Assembly: GCA_963810905.1 (NCBI GenBank) | Contig: CAWEPG010000019.1 | Location: 1 to 64,000, forward strand | Source: CAWBAT01 sp963810905 | GTDB taxonomy: Bacteria; Acidobacteriota; Terriglobia; Versatilivoradales; Versatilivoraceae | DNA length: 64,000 nucleotides | Direction: 5' to 3' | In this document: in pieces, positions 38,099 to 46,694 of the stretch | How positions within the stretch are numbered: position 1 is the stretch's first letter | How the letters are laid out: every line of letters starts with the position of its first letter | Program-made: the position numbers and the translations under genes | The notes under the pieces: model-generated | What the model saw: the letters and a program-made list of their open reading frames with translations, nothing else | What the model was told of the DNA's origin: nothing | The model's database searches: none

Positions 38099-38980
38099 AT
38101 GGCCAAGCTGGCGGCTTTTCCGAAATGCTACATGGATCAACTCTGCGTTGATCATTCTATGACCATCTTCCAGTGGATTGATATGGCTTCGACCTTGGAC
38201 GTCGATGGCCTTGAGTTTTACTCCGGGTTCGTGGATTCCCTTGGCCGTGAGGACCTCATCAAAGTGAAGCGCAGCCTCCAGGAGAAGAAACTGGAGATGC
38301 CGATGATGTGCTATTCCCCGAATTTTACGAACCCCGATTCGGAACAACGTCGTGGAGAAATCAAGAAGCAAAACGCCATGGTGGATCTGACCGCCGAGTT
38401 AGGTGGCAAGTATTGCCGGGTTTTGTCGGGGCAGGGCTATCCAGACCTTTCCCGCCAGGATGGAATCAACTGGGTTGTTGACTGTATCACGCAGTGTTTG
38501 GATCATGCTGCCAAGAAGGGGATTGTCTTGATCATGGAAAACCACTACAAGGATAACTACTGGCTGTACCCGGAGTTTGCGATCAAACGGGAAGTATTCC
38601 TTGAAATTGTAAATCAGATCGACTCGCCCTGGTTCGGCGTGAATTACGACCCGTCCAACGCAATCATTGCCGGAGAAGATCCGATTGCCTTACTCAAAGC
38701 CGTTAAGCATCGCGTTCTCACAATGCATGCGTCAGACCGCTATCTGGAGAGTGGAACCCTCGAAGACTTGAAAATCCAGGATGGTTTTGCAGGGTACGCG
38801 AAAACTCTAAAACATGGGGTCATTGGCAAAGGACTTAATGACTACGACAAAATTTTTTCAATCTTACAAAGCGCGGGATTTAATGGCTGGATTTCAATTG
38901 AGGATGGCATCAACGGGATGGACGAAATGCGCCAATCCGTTACGTTTCTGCGCGCGAAGATGAAGGAATATTTCAGTTGA
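38099..38980 (+). CDS. Sugar phosphate isomerase/epimerase-like TIM-barrel protein
   Basis: 293 residues, with GAAGGAG before ATG 38099. AP-endonuclease-2/xylose-isomerase-like TIM barrel: VDGLEFYSGFVDSL, RRGEIKKQNAMVDLTAELGG, KYCRVLSGQG, DHAAKKGIVLIMENHYKDNY (metal Glu), WFGVNYDPSNAIIAGEDPI, VLTMHASDRYLESG and HGVIGKGLNDYDKIFSILQS and GFNGWISIEDG. The metal ligands E (MENHY), D (NYDPSN), H (TMHASD) and E (SIEDG) are all present, so it is likely active on a keto-sugar or inositol-type substrate. It stands alone behind the tRNA; substrate not predictable. Confidence 0.85.
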   Translation: MAKLAAFPKCYMDQLCVDHSMTIFQWIDMASTLDVDGLEFYSGFVDSLGREDLIKVKRSLQEKKLEMPMMCYSPNFTNPDSEQRRGEIKKQNAMVDLTAELGGKYCRVLSGQGYPDLSRQDGINWVVDCITQCLDHAAKKGIVLIMENHYKDNYWLYPEFAIKREVFLEIVNQIDSPWFGVNYDPSNAIIAGEDPIALLKAVKHRVLTMHASDRYLESGTLEDLKIQDGFAGYAKTLKHGVIGKGLNDYDKIFSILQSAGFNGWISIEDGINGMDEMRQSVTFLRAKMKEYFS

Positions 38981-39227
38981 AGAAACTGCGTTTCCAGCGG
39001 CAGTCGATTCGCAAGCTTCTGTCGAAGCGACGCCATTCCTGAGGCAATGACTTGTGCCCACGGTTAGTACTACGACTCAACAATTCAGTGAAATATCTCA
39101 GGATATTCGCCGCGTGAGGTCGGGGCATTGGAAAAAGCCCCAAGCTCACAAGGTTGTAGGCATGAAGCATTCTCAATGCTTCCTCACCGCCCCGGCTTTA
39201 CCTCACTCGATTGAGGAATAGCCGTTC

Positions 39228-39518
39228 TTAGTCTTCAGAACTTTGTCGTGGAACTATTGACGGCGCGTTTAGAGTCACATCCATACGGTTCGTGAAAACG
39301 AGCTGACCGATGTAAATGTTTTCATTCACCTGTTTCATCGAGCTCTTGATGCAATGGAATTCCTCTAATTTCGCCTGTTGCCTCAGGCTGGTCATGGGCG
39401 ATTTGGAATGTCTCTTCTTGCGATGAAGTAAAGTGAGCGCCACAATAATGAAAATGGCTAGGCCAATTAGGATGGGTAAATACAATCGAAGGTTCTGCAT
39501 AAATGAATTCCGAGACAC
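39228..39518 (-). CDS. Small single-pass membrane protein, unknown
   Basis: 96 residues from a GTG at 39518, or 90 from the ATG six codons later. One clear helix LRLYLPILIGLAIFIIVALT followed by LLHRKKRHSKS, a stop-transfer positive patch; then a soluble domain (QQAKLEEFHCIKSSMKQVNE…VFTNRMDVTLNAPSIV). The soluble part suggests a small beta fold after the helix, but no family was recognised. Ribosome site weak. Convergent with the TIM-barrel gene. Confidence 0.5.
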   Translation of the reverse strand: MSRNSFMQNLRLYLPILIGLAIFIIVALTLLHRKKRHSKSPMTSLRQQAKLEEFHCIKSSMKQVNENIYIGQLVFTNRMDVTLNAPSIVPRQSSED

Positions 39519-39883
39519 AGCCAGCCAAAACGGGACTCGTTTTTGGTCCTTGAGACTGCATTCAAGATGGATTTCTCTCCTCTAAGTTAAACTCTAAGGC
39601 ACTCCCAGGGCCTTGTCAATATGCTCTCACTTTTTTCGCAAAAAAGAGCCTTTTGCTCCACCAATCCCGCCATTAATGCTGGCTGGAATTTGTCTGAATC
39701 TGCTATCTAAGATCGTCAATGGTTCTTTGCCTAATTACAAATTTCCATTCTTCTTTACAACGGGGTTATAAGCCACATAACCGTCAATTTGTCTTGACGT
39801 CGAGTTTGTCAACCGCTTAGATTGGATTTTGTAGAGGAAAGCCAAAAGGAACATCCTTTCTTAAAGTTGACCGTGAACAGGAT
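39519..39883. other. 365-bp intergenic region upstream of nnr
   Basis: No credible gene. A pyrimidine-rich stretch with a short dyad around TTTTTTCGCAAAAAAG (39630-39646) and a promoter candidate for nnr near 39800 are the only features seen. Confidence 0.4.
39794..39823 (+). promoter_or_regulatory. Candidate promoter of nnr
   Basis: TTGACG (39794-39799), 18-base spacer, TAGATT (39818-39823), about 60 bases before the nnr ATG. Moderate match. Confidence 0.4.
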
Positions 39884-41507
39884 ATGAAAGTTCTAACCGC
39901 TTCACAAATGCGCGACGTAGATCGACAGACAACGGATCGTTACGGTATCCCGAGCCTTCTGCTGATGGAAAATGCGGGCCGAAGCGTTGTGGAGGCGATG
40001 CAGTCTCATTACCGGGACCTGAGCAAATTCAGAATTACTATTTTCTGTGGAAAAGGGAACAACGGAGGTGACGGATTTGTCGCCGCACGTCATCTGATGA
40101 TGAGGGGGTGCCGGCCGGATGTACTCTTATTTGCAAATCCTACCGATATCAAAGGCGATGCCCGGGTCAACCTAGAGATTCTGCAGAAGATGAATCTTCC
40201 TGTTCGATTCGTATCAGAAGCGGCCTGTACTATGGAGGAAATAAGAGGGCTGCTCCGGGACTTGGGAACCGACCTCGTCATTGACGGTTTGTTGGGAACG
40301 GGTGCACGTCTGCCAGTGAGTTCTTCATTCTCTGAAATCATTCAGAGCTTACAATCATTTCGGAGATTAGTTGCCATCGATATTCCTTCCGGACTGGACT
40401 GTGAGGAGATCGACCAGGAAAGCCAGGTTGCGATGGCGCCCCAGGCCGAATTGACAGTTACATTTACGGCTCCGAAAATCCCCCACATACTTTATCCCGG
40501 AGCGGCTTGTGTAGGGAAGTGGGTTGTTGTTCCTATTGGTTCTCCTGCTGAACTGCTGGAGGATCCGCGATACTGGCTGAATGCGATCTCTACCCAGGAA
40601 GCTGCACAACATTTGACAAAATTAGTTCGTTCGCCGGAATCTCATAAGGGAAATTTCGGTCATGTTTTAGTGATCGCGGGTTCATTAGGAAAGACGGGAG
40701 CTGCCGTCATGACAGCGAAGTCCGCACTCCTAGCCGGGGCCGGTTTGGTTACCTTGGCTACCGCTGCTCCCTGCCTTCCTATTGTCGCAACCCAGTCTGT
40801 AGAAGTCATGACGGAGCCCCTCGAGGCCACTGAGTCCGGAAACATTTCAATAAAGGCGTTTGATTATGGGAGGGTTTCTGAGCTGCTCCAAAGGGAAGGA
40901 TGTGCTTGCCTTGGGACCTGGGGTTGGGACAACCCCTGAGACGAAAGAATTCGTTCGCAGACTTATCAAAGAGACGACGCTTCCCGTTGTGCTCGATGCG
41001 GATGGAATCAATGCCTTCGCGGGATGTGAGGAATTATTGAGTGGAGAAGACCGCGAGCTCATCCTCACCCCCCATCCCGGTGAGTTTGCACGCTTGATCG
41101 GAAGAACCACTACGGAGGTTCAAGCGAGTCGGATAAAAATTTCGCGGCAATTCTCCATAGATCATCACGTTCATCTCGTTTTGAAAGGTCACCGCACGCT
41201 TTATGCTGCTCCCTCCGGACAGGTCTATGTCAATTTGTCGGGTAATCCTGGCATGGCAACGGGAGGATCTGGCGACGTCTTGACAGGCATCCTGGCGGGG
41301 TTGATCGGTCAGGGAATGCAATTGCTAGGGGGTGACGATGCGGCCAGAGACTGCCTGGAAGAGATGATTACACTGGGGATATATCTTCATGGAAATGCTG
41401 GGGATCTGGCAGCCGATCGAGTAGGTCAGCATTCGTTGATCGCCGGGGATATTATAGAGTCGATTTCAAATGCTTTTCTGGTTCTGCGAGAAACCGTCAA
41501 GGTATAG
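39884..41507 (+). CDS. nnr: Bifunctional NAD(P)HX epimerase/dehydratase (one frameshift)
   Basis: About 540 residues in two frames. N-terminal YjeF_N epimerase domain: MKVLTASQMRDVDRQTTDRY, LLMENAGRSVVEAM, FCGKGNNGGDGFVAARHLMM, LVIDGLLGTGARLPVS and VAIDIPSGLDCEE. C-terminal ADP-dependent dehydratase of the ribokinase fold: ESHKGNFGHVLVIAGSLGKT, then after a break near 40900 DVLALGPGVGTTPETKEFVR, LDADGINAF, LTPHPGEFARLIG, VNLSGNPGMATGGSGDVLTG. It repairs damaged, hydrated NAD(P)H. The break sits in a CCAAAGGG run and is a single missing or added base. Next genes are tsaE and bshB1; nnr-tsaE neighbourhood is conserved in many bacteria. Confidence 0.94.
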
Positions 41508-41752
41508 GATTCTTATCTCAACCTTTAGACCCTAACATCGATTTACAAGCCTCGAATAGCGGAGGTAAATATCGGCTTCCGGTAACTGAACGCTCGAGTA
41601 TGAGGCTTCCGATAGTTAAACGTGAATTGGAAATTTGAGCTCTCGTTCCCGGCAGATCGAGCTTCAACTAGGGACCGCTGGCTTTGAGCCGAGAATCCTG
41701 CACGCCACGACATCCATCAGCTTTCGTGTTGTTCTTCGCGATTCAGTAATCT

Positions 41753-42211
41753 ATGTCTATCCCATGCGGACAATTCGTCACCCATTCCGCTCAAGAGACC
41801 TTCCAATTGGCACATTCCATAGGCCGCCTGCTCGAGGCCCCTGCCAAGATCTTCCTAGAAGGAGACCTGGGTGCCGGAAAGACCGTCTTCGCCAAGGGCA
41901 TGATTTGCGGATTGGGCCAAACGGACCCGGATGATGTTCCCAGTCCATCCTTTACACTGATTAACGAATACACCCAAAAATTCAAGGTGTATCATATAGA
42001 CCTTTATCGTTTGGAGAACCTGGAAGAGATAAAGACCCTTGAGCTAGAAGATCTTTTCGAGGAACCTGCCGTTATTATTGTGGAATGGGGTGAAAAGTTG
42101 TCCGGAATGAAGATCAACGATGCCGTCCACGTCAGAATCTTGAGCGGTGGTGAGGATGTCCGAGAGATCACCATTGCTCCTTGGAAAGGAAAGACCTTAG
42201 ATGAAGCTTGA
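41753..42211 (+). CDS. tsaE: tRNA threonylcarbamoyladenosine biosynthesis ATPase TsaE
   Basis: 152 residues. P-loop FLEGDLGAGKTVFAKGMICG, VPSPSFTLINEY (the TsaE TF-type block), YHIDLYRLEN and VIIVEWGEKL are the family motifs. TsaE supports TsaB-TsaD in making t6A37 in tRNAs reading ANN codons. No tsaB/tsaD here. Overlaps bshB1 by 11 bases, so the two are translationally coupled. The 245 bp before it hold nothing I can support. Confidence 0.95.
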   Translation: MSIPCGQFVTHSAQETFQLAHSIGRLLEAPAKIFLEGDLGAGKTVFAKGMICGLGQTDPDDVPSPSFTLINEYTQKFKVYHIDLYRLENLEEIKTLELEDLFEEPAVIIVEWGEKLSGMKINDAVHVRILSGGEDVREITIAPWKGKTLDEA

Positions 42212-42920
42212 TGCCATTGCTATCGGAGCACATCCCGATGACATTGAATTATATGTAGGGGGGACGTTAATCAAACTCGCAGCCTTAGGGCACAACACGG
42301 GCGTTGTGGATATGGTCCGGGGTGAACTGGGAAGCCGGGGGACTCCACAATTACGCGCGAGGGAGGCTGCGGCATCGGCCAAAGTGCTGGGGGTTGTTGT
42401 CCGAGAAAACCTCCGTCTGAAAGACGGTCAAATCTTTGATACTCCTGATGCGCGATTGCGTGTGGTCAAAGTATTGAGGAAATACCGGCCTAGGCTTGTT
42501 TTCACCCACTACTGGGATGACAAGCACCCGGACCACGTTTATACCAGCAGGATTGTCACCCAGGCCTGCTATCTTGCTGGATTGGCTAAGATCAAAACAG
42601 GGCAGGAACGGTTTCGACCCAGCAAGATCTTTTATTTTCAGTTGCCATACCCTGTTCAACCTTCGTTTTATGTCGATGTGAGTTCGCAATATCCACAGAA
42701 AATGGAAGCCGTCCGCTGCTTCAAGTCGCAACTGTATGATCCAAATTCGAGGGAACCGGAAACTTACTTAAGTGTTCCTCAGTTTCTTTCTGCGCACGAG
42801 AGTGTGGATCGATACTATGGGAAATTGATTCAGGCCGACTACGCCGAAGGATTTTTCTGCAAGGATCCAATCGGCATCCAGGACCCCGTTGAATTTTTTG
42901 GCGAAAGGGGGAAAAAGTGA
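42201..42920 (+). CDS. bshB1: Bacillithiol biosynthesis deacetylase BshB1
   Basis: 239 residues, PIG-L/LmbE zinc deacetylase. Start MKLDAIAIGAHPDDIELYVG with the zinc A-H-P-D-D motif; RGELGSRGTPQLRAREAAAS (the BshB1-type R-G-E-x-G-S-R-G-T), LVFTHYWDDKHPDHVYTSRI (second zinc site H-P-D-H), FYFQLPYPVQPSFYVDVSSQ and the C-terminal AESF-like VPQFLSAHESVDRYYGKLIQ all fit. It deacetylates GlcNAc-malate to GlcN-malate, step two of bacillithiol synthesis. It is followed at once by bshA, which supports the specific assignment. Confidence 0.93.
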   Translation: MKLDAIAIGAHPDDIELYVGGTLIKLAALGHNTGVVDMVRGELGSRGTPQLRAREAAASAKVLGVVVRENLRLKDGQIFDTPDARLRVVKVLRKYRPRLVFTHYWDDKHPDHVYTSRIVTQACYLAGLAKIKTGQERFRPSKIFYFQLPYPVQPSFYVDVSSQYPQKMEAVRCFKSQLYDPNSREPETYLSVPQFLSAHESVDRYYGKLIQADYAEGFFCKDPIGIQDPVEFFGERGKK

Positions 42921-44050
42921 AAATCGGAATCACTTGTTATCCAACCTATGGCGGGAGCGGGGTTGTCGCTACTGAAATCGGTAAAGAGTTGGCAGGTCGG
43001 GGACATGAAATTCATTTTATCAGCTATGCCATTCCCATTAAACTAGATAGTACGAGTGAGAAAATCCATTTCCATGAAGTGGAAATGTTAAATTATCCGC
43101 TTTTTGAACATCCTCCCTATGCCTTGGCTTTGGCAACTAAAATGGCGGATGTGGCAGTCCATCATGAACTCGACCTGCTCCATGTACACTATGCCATCCC
43201 GCATTCGGTGAGCGCTTATCTGGCCAAACAGATGCTCCTCCCCTTGAAGCTGCCCGTGATTACTACTCTGCATGGGACTGACATCACCCTGGTTGGGAAC
43301 GATCGTTCTTATTTACCCATTACCAAATTTTCTATTGAGAAGAGCGATGGAGTGACGGCAGTCTCTGTCTATTTGCGCGACCTGACCTGCAAAGAGTTTG
43401 ACATTAAACACCCCATTGAAATGATTCCCAATTTCGTTAACTGTGATGTCTTCCAACGGTCGGGGAACCAGGAATTGCGAGAAAAATTTGCGCCCAGCGG
43501 GGAAAGAATCCTGGTGCACATTTCCAATTTCCGTCCTCTAAAACGTGTGATGGACGTCATTGAAATATTTGATCAAGTGCAACGAAGAATCCCATCTCGA
43601 CTGATCATGGTGGGAGATGGTCCAGAACGATCGAGCGCCGAATGGTTAGTGCGAAATAAGGCTTTGGGATGCAAGGTCAACTTCCTCGGAAAACAAGACT
43701 CGATTTCTGAAATTCTTTCAATCTCCGATTTGATGCTGTTGCCCAGTGAAACGGAGTCCTTTGGGTTGGTCGCGCTGGAAGCCATGGCGTGTGAAGTGCC
43801 GGTGATTGCCTCTGCCGTGGGAGGCATTCCGGAAGTCGTACGGGATGGGTTCGACGGGTTTTTGGTCCCCCCCCGAAATGTCGACTTAATGGCGGCAAAA
43901 GCGATCGAGCTATTATCGAGCGATTCCTTGCACCATCAGATGGGGAATAACGCCCGAGAGCGTGCCCAGGAAAATTTCTGTGCCCATAAGATCATCGTCC
44001 GCTATGAGGATTTCTATGATCGGATTATTCAGCAGGTCCAATCCAACTGA
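42917..44050 (+). CDS. bshA: N-acetyl-alpha-D-glucosaminyl L-malate synthase BshA
   Basis: 377 residues, GT4 glycosyltransferase with GTG start overlapping the bshB1 stop (GTGA). The N-terminus MKIGITCYPTYGGSGVVATE is diagnostic for BshA, with HFISYAIPIKLD, HVHYAIPHSVSAYLAKQML, TTLHGTDITLVGNDRSYLPI and the C-terminal donor site LLPSETESFGLVALEAMACE and SAVGGIPEVVRDGFDGFLVP. It joins GlcNAc from UDP-GlcNAc to L-malate, the first step. bshC, the cysteine-adding enzyme, is not in the window. The pair shows that this organism most likely uses bacillithiol as its low-molecular-weight thiol. Confidence 0.95.
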   Translation: MKIGITCYPTYGGSGVVATEIGKELAGRGHEIHFISYAIPIKLDSTSEKIHFHEVEMLNYPLFEHPPYALALATKMADVAVHHELDLLHVHYAIPHSVSAYLAKQMLLPLKLPVITTLHGTDITLVGNDRSYLPITKFSIEKSDGVTAVSVYLRDLTCKEFDIKHPIEMIPNFVNCDVFQRSGNQELREKFAPSGERILVHISNFRPLKRVMDVIEIFDQVQRRIPSRLIMVGDGPERSSAEWLVRNKALGCKVNFLGKQDSISEILSISDLMLLPSETESFGLVALEAMACEVPVIASAVGGIPEVVRDGFDGFLVPPRNVDLMAAKAIELLSSDSLHHQMGNNARERAQENFCAHKIIVRYEDFYDRIIQQVQSN

Positions 44051-44065
44051 TTCCGAATTGATTCA

Positions 44066-44512
44066 ATGTACTTAATCGACGGGAACAATCTCATTGGACA
44101 TACTAAGTCGGTCGCCAGTCAGCCGTCGGTCAATGCCCGTCAGTTTTTGGTGGATTATGTTTCCGCTTTTCTGGAATCGACCCATCGGAAAGCGATTGTT
44201 GTTTTCGACGGCAGAAGTGCACCCCTCCGCAAAACTTCCCGAGTGCAGCTCTTATTCTCTGGACCTCAATCTAATGCTGATGACGTCATCCGCCGCCGGG
44301 TAGAATCCTCAAAAGACCGAAAGGATCTGTGCGTGATTTCCTCGGACAATGCCGTCTATGGGTATGCCAAAACATGCGGTGTCAAGGCTCTCAAATGCCA
44401 TGAATTTAACCGAATGATTCGCGAGGCGGCAGGTGCAAAAGTCGAAGAGGACCGAGATCTTAGTATCGGAAATACAAAGGAATGGTTGAGGTATTTTGGA
44501 GAAGAGGAATAA
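44066..44512 (+). CDS. NYN-domain (YacP-like) nuclease
   Basis: 148 residues. PIN-like NYN core: MYLIDGNNLIGH (first Asp site), FLVDYVSAFLE, AIVVFDGRS, SNADDVIRRRVESS (second acidic site) and LCVISSDNAVYGYAKTCGVK with a terminal EFNRMI helix. Matches the YacP/Rae1 group, which acts as ribosome-linked or RNA-processing endonuclease in Bacillus. It starts 15 bases after bshA and probably shares its transcript. Acidic active-site residues D5, D92 and D93-type positions are present. Confidence 0.85.
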   Translation: MYLIDGNNLIGHTKSVASQPSVNARQFLVDYVSAFLESTHRKAIVVFDGRSAPLRKTSRVQLLFSGPQSNADDVIRRRVESSKDRKDLCVISSDNAVYGYAKTCGVKALKCHEFNRMIREAAGAKVEEDRDLSIGNTKEWLRYFGEEE

Positions 44513-44746
44513 AGCGAGTCGTTTCGGGTTTAGAAGCAGAATACCTCTTATCTGCAGCTTGACTGACTAGGACTTGGGGGGAACCTGCATCCGTCAATTG
44601 CCACGAGTTCGGATGGGACCACACTCTGCGACACAGCACAAGGTCAAAGCTGGAAAATGAACCTCGCGGTAATCAGGGGAAGACTCTCGTGGGGGGAATA
44701 AGTTTGTCTTTCCGGGAGGATACTTGGTTGAGCGGGAAGCGAGTTC

Positions 44747-44932
44747 CTAGATCCTTACGCGTGTGTCGTCTTTCGGGCAGATCCAATACATCCCGCCCGG
44801 TCGTTCCTCAGATTTAATGACTTTAGTGGCCACCATGGCCGTGCTGCAGGCGGGACAAGGTTTGCCGGCAAAAGCGGAGCCTTTATCTCCCATGCTGGAG
44901 CGAGCCGTCTTACTGATTTTTTTCTCTGCCAT
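44747..44932 (-). CDS. Small zinc-ribbon protein
   Basis: 61 residues: basic N-terminus MAEKKISKTARSSMGDKGSA, one CPAC knuckle at about 26-29 and a later C (WICPKDD), separated by VIKSEERPGGMYW. The second knuckle has only one cysteine, so zinc binding may be incomplete. No specific family; resembles ribosomal or transcription-related mini-ribbons. AGCATGCTTC-type upstream region without a clear ribosome site; 81 bases before queE on the opposite side of its stop. Confidence 0.55.
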   Translation of the reverse strand: MAEKKISKTARSSMGDKGSAFAGKPCPACSTAMVATKVIKSEERPGGMYWICPKDDTRVRI

Positions 44933-45013
44933 GAAGCATGCCTCACTACAAATCTAATGAATTGACGTGCAACTCAAAAAAAGAATACAGGAAAAGAGAT
45001 TGCTGCGTCAACC

Positions 45014-45649
45014 TCAAACGCCGCGCTTCTCCGGGTTCCAGATGTATTTGTGTATCTGAAGTTGGAACCGGACGTTAAGTTTATCCTCTAAGATCCAGTT
45101 CACCAACTCGCTTGGCTGCAGGGTGCCAAAGACGGTGGAAAAAAGAATTCGATATTTTCCGTCTAAATGATGCTTCCGAATGGTGTCTAGGGCCCAAAGG
45201 TAGTCTGCCCGATTTCCGATAACAAATTTGATCTCGTCGTGTGGCTGCAATTTATGGATATTATCATAGCGATTCTTTTGCGATTCCCCGCTGCTGGGAC
45301 ACTTCAGATCCATAATCTTGATGACACTCGGGTGGACTTCGCCGATGTCAATGCTTCCTCCAGTCTCAAGCAACACCAAAAAACCCTCAGCGATTAACCG
45401 GTCCATCAACGGATAGACTTCTTTTTGAAGTAATGGTTCGCCGCCGGTAATTTCGACCAGGGAACAATCGCATTCGCGAATTGCCTGGATCACCTGCTCC
45501 AAACTCATTTCCTGGCCTTCATAGAAGGCGTACGCCGTGTCGCAATAGGTGCACCGGAGGTTACAGTAGGTGAGGCGTACAAAGACACAAGGCAAGCCGG
45601 CATAAGTCGACTCCCCCTGAATACTTTTGTAGATTTCATTAATCTTCAT
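45014..45649 (-). CDS. queE: 7-carboxy-7-deazaguanine synthase QueE
   Basis: 211 residues. Radical SAM enzyme rearranging CPH4 to CDG in the queuosine/7-deazaguanine pathway. Signatures: KINEIYKSIQGESTYAGLPC, FVRLTYCNLRCTYCDTAYAF (the CX3CX2C iron-sulfur motif), VEITGGEPLLQKEVYPLM, LLETGGSIDIGE and DLKCPSSGE. The start codon shares one base with the era stop (TGATG), so translation is coupled. queG is in the same window, so the organism makes queuosine itself. Confidence 0.95.
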   Translation of the reverse strand: MKINEIYKSIQGESTYAGLPCVFVRLTYCNLRCTYCDTAYAFYEGQEMSLEQVIQAIRECDCSLVEITGGEPLLQKEVYPLMDRLIAEGFLVLLETGGSIDIGEVHPSVIKIMDLKCPSSGESQKNRYDNIHKLQPHDEIKFVIGNRADYLWALDTIRKHHLDGKYRILFSTVFGTLQPSELVNWILEDKLNVRFQLQIHKYIWNPEKRGV

Positions 45650-46539
45650 CAGACCGAGCGATTGATTTCAATGCTGTCAAGGAACCTCGGATCATTTCGC
45701 CAGTCGGGCTGGACTTTAACAAAGAGTTCCAAATAGATCCGCTTCCCGAGAAGCTTCTCAATATCTGCGCGGGCTTCGATTCCAATTTGCTTGAGCAGTT
45801 GACCGTGACTGCCGATGACAATCTTCCGCTGTGATGGCCTCTCGACAACAATATCGCAGGCTAGAAAAACGAACTGATCGTCGCGCTCCTGGAAGCGATT
45901 GACGAAAACGGCAATGGAGAACGGCAATTCTTCCCGGGTGTGATGCAAGATCTTTTCGCGAACCAGTTCACCAACCAGAAATCGTTCGTGCTTGTCTGTA
46001 AATTGGTCTTCGGGAAAATAGGGAGGACCCTCTGGAAGGTGTTTCAAGATAAGCGTGAGAAGCAAATCCAAATTGTCTTTTTTCAAAGCGGAGATGGGAA
46101 CAATCTCGGCGAAGGCAAATTTCCCCGAGTAGAAGGACATGAGCGGCAGCAGGTTCTGCTTTTGAACTAAATCCACCTTGTTCAAGAGCAGAAAAGTTGG
46201 ATGTTTTTGTTTCTGCAACAGTTCAATCACAAACTGGTCCCCGGCGCCAAAGGGAGTGGAGGCATCCACGATCGCCAGCAAGAGGTCAACACCTTCAAGC
46301 GCATCGTAGAGCAACTGCATCATTCGGCGATTCAATTCGAATTCCGGTTTGTGAATGCCCGGGGTATCCTTGAAAACAATTTGTCCTTCTTTCAGTGTCA
46401 GAATTCCGAGAATGTTGTGACGAGTCGTTTGGGGTTTATCAGAAACAATCGACACTTTCTCGCCCAGTAGCTGATTGAGCAAGGTTGACTTGCCGGAATT
46501 AGGACGCCCAATGATGGAGACAAAACCAGATTTGAACAT
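45649..46539 (-). CDS. era: GTPase Era
   Basis: About 296 residues from the ATG at 46539 (MFKSGFVSIIGRPNSGKSTL); a 12-codon longer reading exists but is unlike the family. G1 GRPNSGKST, G2 PQTTRH, G3 KDTPGIHKPE, G4 LLNKVDLV and G5 SALKKDNLD are complete, and the C-terminal KH domain (REELPFSIAVFVNRFQERDD; KIVIGSHGQLLKQIGIEARA) binds the 3' end of 16S rRNA. Era assists 30S assembly. Part of phoH-ybeY-CBS-era-queE, a widely conserved order. Confidence 0.96.
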   Translation of the reverse strand: MFKSGFVSIIGRPNSGKSTLLNQLLGEKVSIVSDKPQTTRHNILGILTLKEGQIVFKDTPGIHKPEFELNRRMMQLLYDALEGVDLLLAIVDASTPFGAGDQFVIELLQKQKHPTFLLLNKVDLVQKQNLLPLMSFYSGKFAFAEIVPISALKKDNLDLLLTLILKHLPEGPPYFPEDQFTDKHERFLVGELVREKILHHTREELPFSIAVFVNRFQERDDQFVFLACDIVVERPSQRKIVIGSHGQLLKQIGIEARADIEKLLGKRIYLELFVKVQPDWRNDPRFLDSIEINRSV

Positions 46540-46694
46540 GAGTTCTATGATTTGGAAGCTCCCGCAATGAGACAAAGCTGAACTGCTCTATGATGCCCGC
46601 GTTCAATATTTTGGCCGGAGGGAGAGAGCTTTGTCTTAAAGACTTTAATGGATACATTCCCTTTATGGGTGCCCCGCGAAGAAAACGAAAACCA

